64,000 nucleotides of DNA, from assembly GCA_033085395.1 (NCBI GenBank), contig JANQBS010000157.1:30306-94305 (forward strand), in the 5' to 3' direction. This document shows, piece by piece, positions 32,760 through 44,329 of the stretch. Every line of letters begins with the position of its first letter. The stretch's first letter is position 1. The stretch is from Xanthoparmelia taractica (Eukaryota > Ascomycota > Lecanoromycetes > Lecanorales > Parmeliaceae). A program made the translations under genes and the position numbers. Below the pieces are notes generated by a model that did no database searches, was not told where the DNA came from, and was given only the letters and a program-made list of their open reading frames with translations.

Positions 32760-34708
32760 ATGCTAGGCCACGCTCAAGAGCCCCTGTCGATACCCTGGGA
32801 CAGTCCAGCTTTGCCTATGATGGACCGTCGAGGGAGCCATTCCAGTGAAGAAGGTCATGATGTTCCTTTTAATAGCCTGACGAAAGGCCAAGCATACTGC
32901 CTCTTCATTTCTCATACTCTGTCTATGTGGAATTCACGAATGTATGAATTTGGCGTGGTAAGAGTCCTAGGGGTCATTTTAAAAGCCGTAAAGCCAAGTG
33001 CTGTGGGATGATGCTAACAATAGTCTAGATTTTATTCATTCAGGCCTCCTTTCCCAGGAATCTTACAGCTTCATCGATTAAGTGAGCATCATAATTCTCC
33101 GGCATGGTAAAACTGTGGATTTTTAAAGTTAACCTCCCATTGTAGTGGCATCGCTGAGACCGTTTGCGTGCTCCTATTCGCTAGCGCCCTAGGCCGCTGG
33201 GTCGATAGCAATCCGTCGCGCCTCCGAGTTCTTCTCATGACTATCTTCATCAACCGCATCAGCGTTTTAATCTCATGCATAATATGGTTCACTATTTTGT
33301 CGTTCAGCAATCCTGCGCCGAAGCAAGCCTTTTTCGCTCTGGCCCTCATCCTGGGAATGGTCGAGAAACTATCTCGAGGAACCAACATCCTCTCGATAGA
33401 ACGGGACTGGGTTCCAACCATAGCTAATACCTCCGTCAATGCTGAACATCCTGTTCCTTATGACCTGACGCATATCAACACGGCAATGAGACGCATAGAT
33501 ATGTTATGCAAGTTGATCGCGCCATTGGCCGTCTCCACCTTCATTTCCACCGTCCATTCGGAAAGGATAGCCGTTGTCGTAGTGGCTTCTATAAATATGC
33601 TGAGTTTGGGTCCTGAGTGTTGGGGTATACAACAAGTGTGGGACCAGAATAGCCGACTGAGAATACCGAAAGAGTATGTCGATGACACTGCGATCAGCGG
33701 CGACCCAGACCAGCCAATGCAGCTATGTAACACCAAGACTTCATCGGCACGAACAGCGCTAGATCTGCCAAGGAAAATCGCCCTGCAGGTCATAGGCTCG
33801 ATTCGCTCATATACAGCCGCCCTTGGGTACTATTTCGGCACCGCTGTGTGGATCCCTTCTCTTTGCGCCGCCGTACCCCACGCATCCGTTCTCAACTTCT
33901 CAGGAACAATGCTGACATACCTTCTCAACGCTGGATATTCGCTGAACACAATCACTGGTGCGAAAGCTTGTGGTGCAGTGTTCGAGATTGGCAGCACCTT
34001 CATCTTTCCGTTGGCCGTGGGTATACTATCTACACGGAAGTATACGGCTAGCTGGTATCATAAGGGTAGCTATCACGAGCTCGAGCAAAGAGAGGCACCG
34101 TCGAGATCTGACACGAGTCTTGACGACGTGGCCGACACGGATGCGCAGTCCAAGCAGAGCAACACCACCATTGAGCATGGTGTCATTAGAGTAGGCTACT
34201 GGGCCCTCGGCGGTCTGATTTTGAGCCTAGTAAGCAAAACTACAATTCCTATAGTATCCCCAAACTTTCTCAACTGAACTATTCCTAGGTCCCCGCCGTC
34301 CTCAGCCTATTTTATCTCGATGCTGGCCTCTACGATACAACCACCAGTACCACTAGCCTAAATGTGTCTCCCGGAAAATCTCATCTACTGGCTACCATCA
34401 TTCTAATTCTCTTCATCTCTTTCTCTCTCCTTTTCCGTTGGACCTACGACCTATGCGCTACTCAATTGACTCAGACGCTGGTTCCAGCCACCAAACGGTC
34501 TTCCTTCGGAGGCACCGAGATGTCGATCGTCAGCTCGGTCAGTCTCACGCATTGGGTCGTGGCGGCAGTGTGGCATGCTCAGAGCGACTTCAAGTGGTTG
34601 GCGCTGGGCAGTTTTGCGGTTATTGCGGTTGGGGTAGGGGCTTATTGGTGGTGGCAACGCTGGTGGAGAAGGCGAGGAAGGGCGAGCGGAGACCCGGCCG
34701 GGAAATGA
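32760..34708 (+). CDS. Ferroportin-like (SLC40 family) metal exporter
   Basis: Membrane protein of the ferroportin/IREG family, which exports iron (or other divalent metal) from the cytosol. Exons 32760-32957, 33029-33081, 33146-34229, 34289-34708, 584 aa; introns 71, 64 and 59 nt, GT-AG with consistent phases. Evidence is the N-terminal helix region (LFISHTLSMWNSRMYEFGVV across the first junction), then ILFIQASFP, ALGRWVDSNPSRLR, FFALALILGMVEKLSRGTNI and SIERDWVPTIANTS, the last resembling the ferroportin signature after helix 3. TAMRRIDMLCKLIAPLAVST, the central SLC40 motif, follows. A long loop (~residues 215-260, 375-430) and C-terminal helices (LLATIILILFISFSLLFRW, WLALGSFAVIAVGVGAYWWW) complete it. 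It ends in a basic tail. Fungal SLC40 proteins are little studied; metal and membrane (vacuole or plasma membrane) are not predictable here. Confidence 0.9.
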
Positions 34709-35412
34709 GGCTCCGTCCACGTGGATTGACGAAGGTGGAGGAGAAGAATCGGCACTGCTCCTGGCCTTAAGGCAGATTGCCTGATGGGAAGGCGCGGTAC
34801 GGAGATCTGGTCATCCTCCTTTTCGTCTTATGTATCTGTATAATCTGTATCATATCCTAAAAGGAAAAGGTGGTCAGTCCGTCCTGTACTACTCACCGCC
34901 CACCCGAGTAACTCGAAAGAGTGCACAAGTCGTGGCGCGGCACGCAACAGTCACTAGCCCTAGCTAGTGCAGCCCTAACTTTTTTGAATCTTGTTAGATC
35001 TGTTGAATAACTAGGCCTAGAACGACTTGATTGAGTACTCTAGAGAGTCAACCTAGCTAGGAACTACTGGAGAGGAAACATCTAGTGCCAAGCCCACTAG
35101 TGTGATAGGGCTGAATGCCCCTATTTCCAACAAGATCAGGAGTACCGCGTGGAGGTGACTGCTCGTGGACCCGTGATAGAAAGTACTTCTACTGCACCCT
35201 CATACGATAAGCAATCAATCGCTTTGTAATTTACTATTCAATACCGTTAGATCGCATTTACATTTCAAGCCCCCAGAATAATATGTGACTAGGGCTCGCG
35301 TTGAGGGCATCACGTTTTGGACGCGATTTCACCAGCAAATGGGATTTCCGCGTCTTCACCTACAACTTCTCTGTTCCCGCGAGCTGCTCCGTCTCCCAAC
35401 TGGAATTCAACG
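34709..35412. other. Intergenic with possible transposon scar
   Basis: 34950-35110 is rich in CTAG motifs (CACTAGCCCTAGCTAGTG) and contains CTTTTTTGAAT...AGATCTGTTGAA, which resembles the sequence just inside the left arm of the TIR element at 20700-20740. A remnant of a related element is plausible but unproven. The POL12 leader follows; the ATG at 35413 is preferred over the in-frame upstream codons, none of which is ATG. Confidence 0.4.
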
Positions 35413-37563
35413 ATGGCCACTCTTCAAGCAGAACTTAATGATCTTTTTGCCATACCACCCGTTACAGAATTGCCTTCCGATGTCCTCGGCGAGCTTCAAT
35501 CCATACTACGCCTCCACTCCATCTCCCCCCAGGAGTTGTCCTACAAATGGGAGTCTTACACCATGAAGATGGGGTCGGAGCAGACCAAGGTCGACCTCGC
35601 GACAGCCAGAGCATTCAAGAAAGACCTACAAGAAATGCTCGAGCGAGAATCGCGTGGTAAAGCGCATGTCCGCAGCGTGGACAAGCGGGGCGCATACGCT
35701 ACGCCAAGAAGTGCTACGAAGGGTGATGATGTGTTTGGCATGTAGGTTTGATTGAAGCCGATAACATGCCTGTGGTTAATGGATAAAGGCTGGAAAATAT
35801 TGTGCCCAACACCCCAGTGCCGCAACGCTCTACGAATGGAGCGATGAAGAGGAAAGCTGCATTTGATACACCTACAGTTCCCAAGTTCAATAAAGCAGAT
35901 GGAATGAGCTCTCCCAGCGATGCAAGGACTAACGGCAATTCTGCCAACATTCAGTAAGTCGCCGATCATGCACAATGACAGTAGGAGTCACTAATGGGTC
36001 CTAAGGGGTAACGGATTCTCAGAACGGCAGAACGCAGGCCATATTATCGAAACCCTCAACCCACACTTGATTGCCTACGAGGCACCTGTTGCGCCACCAG
36101 CAGAGTCGCGCGTCAGGCTGACCGCCAATACCGATCTGAAGAAGTTCTCCTACAAGCCCATGGCCATGCACCTTTCGGAAGCATCTGAGGTTCTAGACGA
36201 CCGAATAGATGAATTCCAATCCCTAATACAAGCTCATCACAATCTTGACGACTCGACTTTCGGAAATGCAGCAAATCAGGCCACCAGCGAGATCGTTGCT
36301 GTGGGCAGAATCACGTCGGACGCCCTCGAAGGAAAGCTCAACGCATCTTCGCTGATGCTTGAGACTTCAAGACGGACAGGTGCTGGATTACGAGTGGCTC
36401 TCAAAGTCGAATCGATTAACCATGAGTTCTTTCCCGGAGAAATCGTAGCTGTCCGTGGCATTAATGCATCGGGTGACTACTTTTCTGTCAACGAAGTGCT
36501 TGAGATGCCTCTCCTACCACCAGCGGCTTCCCTGCCGTCGACCATGGATGCGTTGAACGAGCGGCTGGGGGCCGAAGAAGGTGCCCCGGACAATGCTGCA
36601 CATGCTCTTAATGTACTTGTCTCCTCTGGTCCCTACACGGCAGATGACAACCTTGCATTTGAACCATTGCAAACCCTGTGCGAGAAAGCAGCCGAGTCAT
36701 ACGCAGATGTTCTCATTATGGTAGGGCCTATCCTCGACCTCGAACATCCGCTTCTAGCATCTGGCGACTTTGATCTTCCAGATGATGCCAGCATCGAGCC
36801 CGACAAGGCCACTCTAAACGACGTTTTCAGGATTCTGGTCGGCACACCAATCCGTCATCTCGCTCTGCAAGTTCCCAACATAACAATCATACTCGTCCCT
36901 TCGGTGAGAGATGCAGTCAACAAGCACGTCTCATGGCCCCAAGAACCTTTTGACAAGAAAGTTCTCGGTCTCCCGAAGCAAGCAAAGGTCGTCACGAACC
37001 CCGTGACCATCTCTCTAAACGAGATCGTGGTGGGTATATCAGCACAAGATGTCCTCTGGGACCTCCGACGCGAGGAAGTCAAAGTTGGAAGAACGAAAGA
37101 GAATGATCTCATGTCTAGGCTACCTAGGCATCTCATCCGGCAACGCCATTTCTATCCTTTGTTCCCGCCTAGTGATCGGAGTAGTTTACCCAAGATCGGT
37201 ACAGAGGAGGGCGTTGCGACCGGTATGCCGATGGATGTAAGCTATTTGAAATTGGGGGAGTGGCTGAATGTGCGACCGGATATGTTGATTACGCCTAGTG
37301 CGTTGTCGCCTTTTGCAAAGGGACGCGGTGGCCACCATTAATTTCCAAGCGGAACGAAGCTGACAGCTTTGTAGGTCGTCGAGAGCGTTCTGGTGGTCAA
37401 CCCAGGACCGCTATCGAAACGCAAAGCAGCCGGCACTTACGCACAGCTAGCGTTCCATCCGAAGAAAGTCACCAACGAGGAGCGAGAGCGCGAGCAGACT
37501 GAGGGAACCATGATCGGGCATCATCTGTTTGATAGAGCAAGGGTCGACATTGTGAGGATATAA
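35413..37563 (+). CDS. POL12: DNA polymerase alpha subunit B (primase-associated B subunit)
   Basis: Essential regulatory subunit of DNA polymerase alpha-primase, which starts Okazaki fragments in the nucleus. Exons 35413-35741, 35789-35953, 36006-37320 and 37375-37563, 665 aa. N-terminal region: LPSDVLGELQSILRLHSISP and QELSYKWESY. The OB/phosphoesterase-like core has VAVGRITSDALEGKLNASSL, GLRVALKVESINHEFFPGEI, VAVRGINASGDYF, ADVLIMVGPILDLEHPLLA and the PSVRDAVN block. It ends with FYPLFPP, NVRPDMLITPSALSPFAK and, in the last exon, VVESVLVVNPGPLSKRKAAG. The first two introns (47, 52 nt) are normal. The last intron should start right after FAK (37321), where the sequence reads GGACGC instead of GT; its acceptor TTTGTAG|GTC (37374) is good. 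Without splicing the frame ends six codons later and loses ~60 conserved residues. Confidence 0.93.
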
Positions 37564-38574
37564 TTGTTTTAGCAGCCTTAGCGTCTTGTAAACATGCCGT
37601 TGCATCGCTTCCCAGCACCATCTCCGTAAACATGATCGTACCCACCACCAACACCAACCTTTCCCCCCTCCTCATCATCCACCCTCCAAAACCTCTCTCT
37701 CTCTCTCTCTCTCCCTCCCTAAACCCATCCCCCCTCTTCCCTCCTCCCCTTATATCACATCACCTAGGCAACACCCCCCTCCCCATCCCTCCTCCTCCCC
37801 CTCCACCTCCACCTCCACCACCCACCCCCCTCCCCGCAAACAACCCCTCCAACCCCAAATCCTTCCACGCGCTCTCCCTCCTCGCCTGCGTCGCCCGCGT
37901 TATCCCAAACGCGGCATGCTGGTCCGGCACCACGTCGTCTTCGTCCTCGGGGTTCGGCGGCTGGTGCTGCGGCGGTACGTAGATTGTTTCGTAAGGCAGG
38001 TGCGGGGGGCGGTTGAATTCTTCGAAGAGGTCGGCGTGGCGGGGGGAGGCGAGGTGGATGTAGGTGTGGGAGGAATCTTTGGACTGTGGGGGGGGAGGGG
38101 GGGGTGTTAGTTGGGGGGTGTGTCAGTTGGGTTTAGGAGAGAGGGGGGAGAGCGGAGGGAAGGGGTGAGGAGGGATGGGGTGAGGAGGGATGGGGAGCGA
38201 TGGGGAAGGGGAAGGGGAAGGGAAGGGGGGAGCTTGCCATTGTGTGATGGGTTTTTTTGCAGGTACTGAGAATCCGTGTCGTAGAAGTATATCTTTCTGT
38301 AAAAGTATTTACCAGTCGAAGATAACTAGAGCTTCCAATAAGGTAGTGTTTACCACAACAAACGCCAAGCCCTCCCCCACTTCCCATCCCGCCAAACACC
38401 CTTCAACGTCATCAACCCCAAAATACACAAGCGCACCAACCACCCTACTTCCCTTTTTTACTCTCCCTTTCCCTTTCCCTTTTACTGTAAACTTTACACT
38501 ATATGCCCATCCTCCCCCCCCGCGACCTCCTCACCCTCCGCCACACATCCCTAACAACAAACATCCAAGACAAA
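37564..38574. other. Low-complexity region with possible minus-strand exon
   Basis: Contains (CT)n at 37693-37712, CCTCCACC repeats (37790-37830) and G-runs. On the minus strand, about 38087-37850, an open frame reads SKDSSHTYIHLASPRHADLF followed by EEFNRPPHLPYETIYVPPQQ and RATQARRESAWKDLGLEGL. This looks like real protein and is preceded by a good acceptor (polypyrimidine, CACAG, with CTGAC/CTAAC branch). A second exon-like piece (KIYFYDTDSQYLQKNPSHNG) lies upstream at about 38295-38236. I could not join them in phase with GT donors and do not recognise the family. Confidence 0.35.
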
Positions 38575-38918
38575 ATGGACGCTCTGAAATCCGCCACCAA
38601 CACCGGTTCTTCTACCACGACGAATAATCCTTCTGGGCTATCGGGCGAGGAACCCCTCTCCGGCGAGCAAGGGAAGGGGACCGTGAATGAGCCTTTTGAT
38701 CAGGGGAATGCGGAGGGTGAGTTATGTTCTTCTTGATGGGGTAGGGGGGGCCAAGGTTTAAGGTTGAAGCTCGCGGATTGGGATTGGCACTGGGCTAATA
38801 TGGGTGTGGTGCAATTGTAGGAAGCGAGGGCGCTCCGGGTCCGGCGAAGACGGGCATGACGGGCGCGCTGGACGATACCAAGAGGAAAGCGGAGGAGTTG
38901 GCGGGGAAGGGGTCTTGA
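38575..38918 (+). CDS. Small hydrophilic conserved fungal protein
   Basis: Two exons, 38575-38716 and 38821-38918 (104-nt intron, GTGAGT...TTGTAG), 79 aa. Highly hydrophilic, Gly/Ser/Glu/Lys rich, no Cys, no Trp, no hydrophobic core: MDALKSATNTGSSTT, GEEPLSGEQGKGTVNEPFDQ, LDDTKRKAEELAGKGS. Such short intrinsically disordered proteins are common in Pezizomycotina and are often stress- or conidiation-induced. That role is inference from composition only. Pyrimidine-rich promoter (38440-38530) just upstream. Confidence 0.75.
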
Positions 38919-39150
38919 GATGGTTTTTGGGGAAGGTGTATGGAAAATAGGGAATGATTCATGAAAATACGAACGATTCGGGAGCGTCTGGGAGAATGGC
39001 AGCGGTCGTGATGGGAATTACGTGGTATCGTACACATACCCTCTAATGGCGTTGAAGGAGTTGGAGGAAAATCTATCATGTTATTGACGATGTTCTAAAA
39101 GTGCGCCACGCAATCATTACAGCGTTCCCAACCCAGTAGGTCCCGTCCGC

Positions 39151-40988
39151 TCAATGCAACTCGTTCACTTTACATTTCCACCCTGACTCCTGACTCAACA
39201 GCGGCAAGCTACATCCAGTGTCAGTATCGTACACCTCGACGAGCTTGAATGCGTCGACTTACCTAGCACCCAAGCACCAACCCAACTCATTACCCTTGAT
39301 CTTCTTTGCAATCTTCACCTCCCTGTTCAAACCCATCTCATACCCGGTATGCAAAAGACCAACCATGAAATTCAAATCCAAACAATACTCCGGCCGGCCT
39401 TTCAGCTCCTCCAATGCACCTTCTATCGCCCCAAAGCTCGCCCATCCCTTCTCGCCCTCACATACTTTGGCAGTCAAGTCTCGCAGCTCGGCGATAGTGA
39501 ACGACTCTGGCATACCGAGAGGCTTTGTGCGGTCGAAGAAATAGCTGAAGATGTAGACGTCCTCGCGCGCAAAGGTCTTTTCTAGCGACGGCTGATGTAC
39601 GCCACCAAAAGAGCACGGGGCCAGGTCGCATTGCTTGTCTTTCAACAGGATCTTCTCGGCAAGGCCCCGACATTGGGCAGTGGCGGCTTCTTTAGGGCCA
39701 GCCATTTTGACGGTATACAGCTCGCCGCTATCGAGAGTGACGTTCACTTCGCGGGACATGCCTGGGGCTATGCAAGGATTGGAGATAGGAGACGAAGCCC
39801 ATGATTTATCTGTTGGAGAGGCGTCGTGCAGGGCTTGTACGACGGATTTATGAATGGATTCGCGCGCAGCCATGAGGCCGTAGCCGAGGTGGGAATGCTG
39901 GTAAAGGTCGTAGGTTGTACCGCCTGTCTTGAACACGTACTTGTGCTCGCCTTCATGAAGCGTCTCAGGCATGCCACCAGAAGGGGATCTGAAAGTGGGC
40001 TCGAAGACGATTTGGGTGCTGCCACCACCAAGGTCGAAGACGGCTGCTGTAGGTGACTTGTCTGGACCCCCGATCTTTCCGAGTAGATAATTGGTAGTGA
40101 TCCAGGCGTAAACACCCTCGTCTTTACCGTCCATGACTTCGACACCTCCATTTTCTGCAGAGACAACTGGGAAGGGGAACTTGGTTTCCAAGCGGTTGCG
40201 GACGGCGTCAAGGATCTTCTTGCTTGCACCTTCTTTCTTCTGATCCAATTTTCGTAGACCGGCAGTAGCTTTGACGGCGATTGGAGAGCAACCTTTCAAC
40301 TTGTCCGGGACCGTCTTCATAGCCACCTCAAGGAGCATGTCGAGACTTTTCGCAGCTCCTTCCGCGTCATCTCCATAGGCGCTCAAACCAGATCCTCCTT
40401 CTCTTTTCTCCGTCATTTTGAATTCTTCGGATTCCAGTTCAGGTGTAGAACCGCAATTATTAAATTTATAGACATGGATTCGAGAGCCGGTGCTACCGGC
40501 GTCGATCATTAAGGCATACTGTATTAGAGGCTTCTCCTTAGAGCTGGACTTCGAGCACTTCGTTGTCCCAAGGGGCCCCGCTATCTTCTCATCCGTGGTA
40601 GATGTGGATGAAGACTTTTGTGAACCTAACGAACTCAGCGACTTTCGGGACTCTTCGGGTTGATCATGTTATTGGGCATACCCTCCACAATATCCCTAAC
40701 GCCTGCGCCATCCCTGGAACTGAACAGATATAAGATAAGTACGACAAAAGCAATGACCCCGCCAGTCTTCAGCAACCGCGCCCTTTGCCCTCCCGTCATC
40801 GAAGCTTCTTTGTAGCCTTCCAGATTGCCTGCTCTGCCCCAGCCTCCCTTCGGAGGCGTATTTTCTGTGCTGTCGGAACTGGAAGTCTCGTGCTTCGGTA
40901 ACGAAACCGATCGTCTCCGCGGCCTGGAGTTAAAGCTGAGATAGGACCAGAGGCTTGGGCGTCGACGAGCGTCGAATGCTGTTGACAT
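39151..40988 (-). CDS. GDA1: Golgi guanosine-diphosphatase (GDA1/CD39 family)
   Basis: Hydrolyses GDP to GMP in the Golgi lumen, feeding the GDP-mannose/GMP antiport needed for mannosylation of wall proteins and lipids. Exons (minus): 40988-40682, 40625-39263, 39208-39151, 575 aa; introns 56 and 54 nt, GT-AG. Type II membrane topology: short basic cytosolic N-terminus (RRPSLWSYLSFNSRPRRRS), one helix (TGGVIAFVVLILYLF), then a Ser/Lys-rich stem. Apyrase conserved regions: MIDAGSTGSRIHVYKF (ACR1), KATAGLR (ACR2), GVYAWITTNYLLGKIG (ACR3), AVFDLGGGSTQIVFEP (ACR4), with the final WCLGASLPLL block formed across the last junction. All key residues seem present. No lesion. Confidence 0.95.
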
Positions 40989-43427
40989 GGGAAATACGGA
41001 CTCAGGTTAGGTGCAGAGGAAGTAATATCCGGTCCGATGGTCACTCTTGTCTCAAACGGGCAATGTAGCCCCAAAGCGTCGTCAAGCAGTGACCTCGATT
41101 TGAGGAAGCGTGATCGATGCCTGCCTCGAGAAATAAAGTTGTTCTTTGGATTCCTTGGCATGCTTGGCAAGACAAGCGGCCGCTTTAGCGAGCGGCTAGA
41201 GATCGATCTAGACCGCCTGGAAGCGGATCAGATAATTGTTCGCTCGAAGCGACGACGATATCAACGTTCTTCGTTACGGCTGGACTACATCTGTAAATGA
41301 GATTGTACGGGATAAGTCAGAGGTGGAAAGGGAGCTACACTAGATGTTCTATGCTCTAGGGTAAAGTACTGGCAGTTTCCCCTTCCTCGAAACCTACTTA
41401 GGGTGTTTCATGCCGACTCACATAAGAGCTCGACAAAGATAGCGGCAGCATATGCTAAACAGCCTCCGCGTGTCATCTCATGGGAAGAAGTGGTCTATAG
41501 GGGAAAGGGTGAATGCGATAGCACAAAAGGTGGTTGAGTAGACGTTTACTCGAGCCCACGGCCTTGCCGACCGAGACTGCCGGATCGGAACAGCGGGCCC
41601 ACCTACTCAAGGATAGAAAGAGAAGGCGTTCAGAGATCTGAAGGTTCAATATTAATAAAGCCTCAGAATCTGAATGTGAGGAGTTTCATCCTCCATTACG
41701 CGATGACTCTCGAGTCCAAGTCCGTCTACAAACCTAATCACTTCGTCAATCGAGACGCAAGTAAGGGACGAAGAGGAGCAGACTTCACATCCTGCGAAGA
41801 CCAGAAATGACCGAAAGGCCATAGCGTGCATCATCCCTACGGAAATTTGAGAATACGGTGGGCTATCGCCTATGCGAGGACGAACCAGGACAAATACACC
41901 GCGACGCTATGGCTCAATGGTAACAGCAAGGGTAGGTCATGGCAAAGCTGTGCAGTGATTACCAGAATGCAATCCTTCCGCCCAGGCTCTCAGTTGCCAC
42001 TGACTAAGATTTTGTGACTTTCTAGCAATGGAAGTCTCCATATTCTTACAGACTGTGTGCTACTTTCTCTACTCGCGTTTCTGCCCCCAAAAATTACGTG
42101 CGCCGTCAGACTTACCCCGTTCCCCCCTTCCATCACCACCTTCTCAAAATGCTCTCACCGGTGCGGCTTAGCACCCAATTCCGAAGTTTTATCTCTCGCT
42201 GAGAACAAATCACAAATATCTTACAAATCCAGCAAGAAGTTATACGTGAAGGTTTCGCATTGTTCATGTATAGGTGGGAAGGCGGTGGCATCAACACTGG
42301 ACGGGCCGTTTTTGCGGAAAAGAGTTTCGAGTTTTGGAATCCAACTTGGTTTTGTATGCTGTCAGTCCTAGCGAGATCGATGGCTTTATTTTCCATGTAT
42401 TTGTTTGCTAAACGTTCGGAGCTCTGGTAGTCGCGGTTGAACATGTAATCTGTCATTATCAGGTGTCATGTCTGGCGGTTTACTAACTTGATTTTCGGAC
42501 TTTGCCCAAAGCCTTTGTGGTCAATGACTCATGCAGAGCGGTAACAACTCTGACCAAGCGTTCAAGCATGGACAGCTTGGGGATTGGTTTTGTATGGATA
42601 AGTCATGAAGGATTGACGAGTAGACGTTCAGGAAGATACTTCTGCCTCCACAAGGGCCCGATGCGGATGTGAGGCAGGGTCAGGGACAAGCTGTATGCCA
42701 GTCATATCACCGACAGAGGAGAAATCTCGCCTCGATCTTTGGGTCAGATGAAGCGGTACCAGCTCTGCTAGTAATGGCTACTGAAGATTGGAAGATGAAA
42801 GCATACGTGTACTTTTAAAACAACTGGACGATGACCAGCTTTATGGTCTCCTTCGTGTCCTCAAGATCTACTTCAGTCCTCAAACCAATTACATCCTTTA
42901 GGATACTTGACCTAGCCTTATTAGGCCTAGTCTGATAATTCTGCGCTCACGGCGCCTCTCCGCTTTCATGAGTATGATGGTGCAGGAATGTATTAATCAT
43001 TTTCAGGCTCCGGAGTCCATACTCTACACCAAAGACCAGTGCCAGGGTGATGTTTTGTCAGGACTCCACGAGCATGGCGAATGAGCATCTGCCGCTCGAC
43101 CGTTGTGGCTAACCCGGCGCTGATTAATGTTACTAATCGATGGTGAGCCTACGTTGCTCCCTATAGGTCCTAATCAATTGATCACAAGGCTTAGAAATCA
43201 TCAATTTCCTTGCTGGGAAAGGAAACCTCCAACAATTTTCTTCAGCGCGCTTTCTACAGATACTTTACTCAGACCTCATTCCGCTCCCAGTCTTGATTAC
43301 TTCATTTTCAGAGCATACTTCTCCGTTCCCAAGCCCTAATACCAGGTGTCGATACCGGAAGCGTACGACTTGTCAACGTAGCAAAGACGTACAGGCTCTT
43401 TCGTTATTTTCCTACTAGCCCCTCAGA
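40989..43427. other. Intergenic, 2.4 kb, no gene seen
   Basis: No frame with a recognisable motif. A minus-strand frame ending at 41652 (DEVIRFVDGLGLESHRVMED) looks protein-like but is only 60 codons and isolated; it may be a relic. No repeats of note. Confidence 0.5.
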
Positions 43428-44329
43428 ATGTTTTCGCTCGAGGCGGCGAACCTTTTCAATGTCAAGGACCTCATTGCCGTCATTACTGGCGGTGGAACTG
43501 GAATTGGCCTAATGATGACCAAAGCTCTAGCATTAAATGGTGCCCGTAAGGTGTACATCATCGGTCGCCGCAAGGAAGTGCTGGAAGCTGCCGCCAAAGA
43601 GTCCCCTCACGGAAATATCATCCCACTAGTTGGGGACGTCACCTCCAAAGATGCTCTCCAATCCATTGTCTCTTACATTGAGAAAGAAGTCGGCTATATC
43701 AACGTCCTGATCGCCAACAGCGGGATCGGAGGTCCCCAGTCTCCTTCGATCACCCCTGAAACATCTTTGGAGGACTACCAATCAGCACTCTGGAATCAGT
43801 CTTTCGACGAGTATACGAAGACTTTCGCAGTCAACACCTCGGCGGTGTTTTTCTGCATCGTCGCGTTCCTGAAACTACTCGATGCGGGCAACAAGAAGGG
43901 TAAAGTAGAGCAAAAAAGTCAGGTGATTGCCACAAGCAGCATTGGTGGTTTCAACAGACGGGTACATGGAGGCTATGCGTACGGTCAGAGTAAGGCAGCA
44001 ACGACGCTGCTGATGAAGCACATGGCGACCAACCTCGTGCCATATGGGATAAGAGCCAATGTGATTGCTCCTGGGCGTGCGTATTCCAGCCCTCCCTTTC
44101 AACAACGACTGACTAACCATCATCAACAGTTTTCCCATCCGAGTTAGCCGCCGGCATCATTGGCGATGGGATCTTTCCGAAAGAGAAGATCCCTGCGGAG
44201 AGAGTGGGCACTGCCGAAGAAATGGGTGGTTCCATTCTGTATCTCACGAGCCGTGCAGGGGCCTATTGCAACGGCAATGTGGTAGTTATTGACGGCGGCA
44301 GACTTAGTCTTATGCCAGCTACCTACTAG
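43428..44329 (+). CDS. Short-chain dehydrogenase/reductase (SDR), classical type
   Basis: NAD(P)-dependent oxidoreductase. Exons 43428-44076 and 44130-44329 (53-nt intron, GTGCGT...CAACAG, with CTGAC and CTAAC branch candidates), 282 aa. Cofactor loop ITGGGTGIGLMMTKALALNG (residues ~23-42), then VYIIGRRKEVLE and VGDVTSKDAL. The NAG motif appears as IANSGIGG (Ser replacing Ala). Active-site serine in VIATSSIGGFNRR, Tyr/Lys in YAYGQSKAATTLL, IRANVIAPG after it, and the C-terminal GAYCNGNVVVIDGGRL is the usual end of classical SDRs. Triad intact. Unrelated in detail to the SDR at 15.4 kb. Substrate unknown. Confidence 0.93.
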
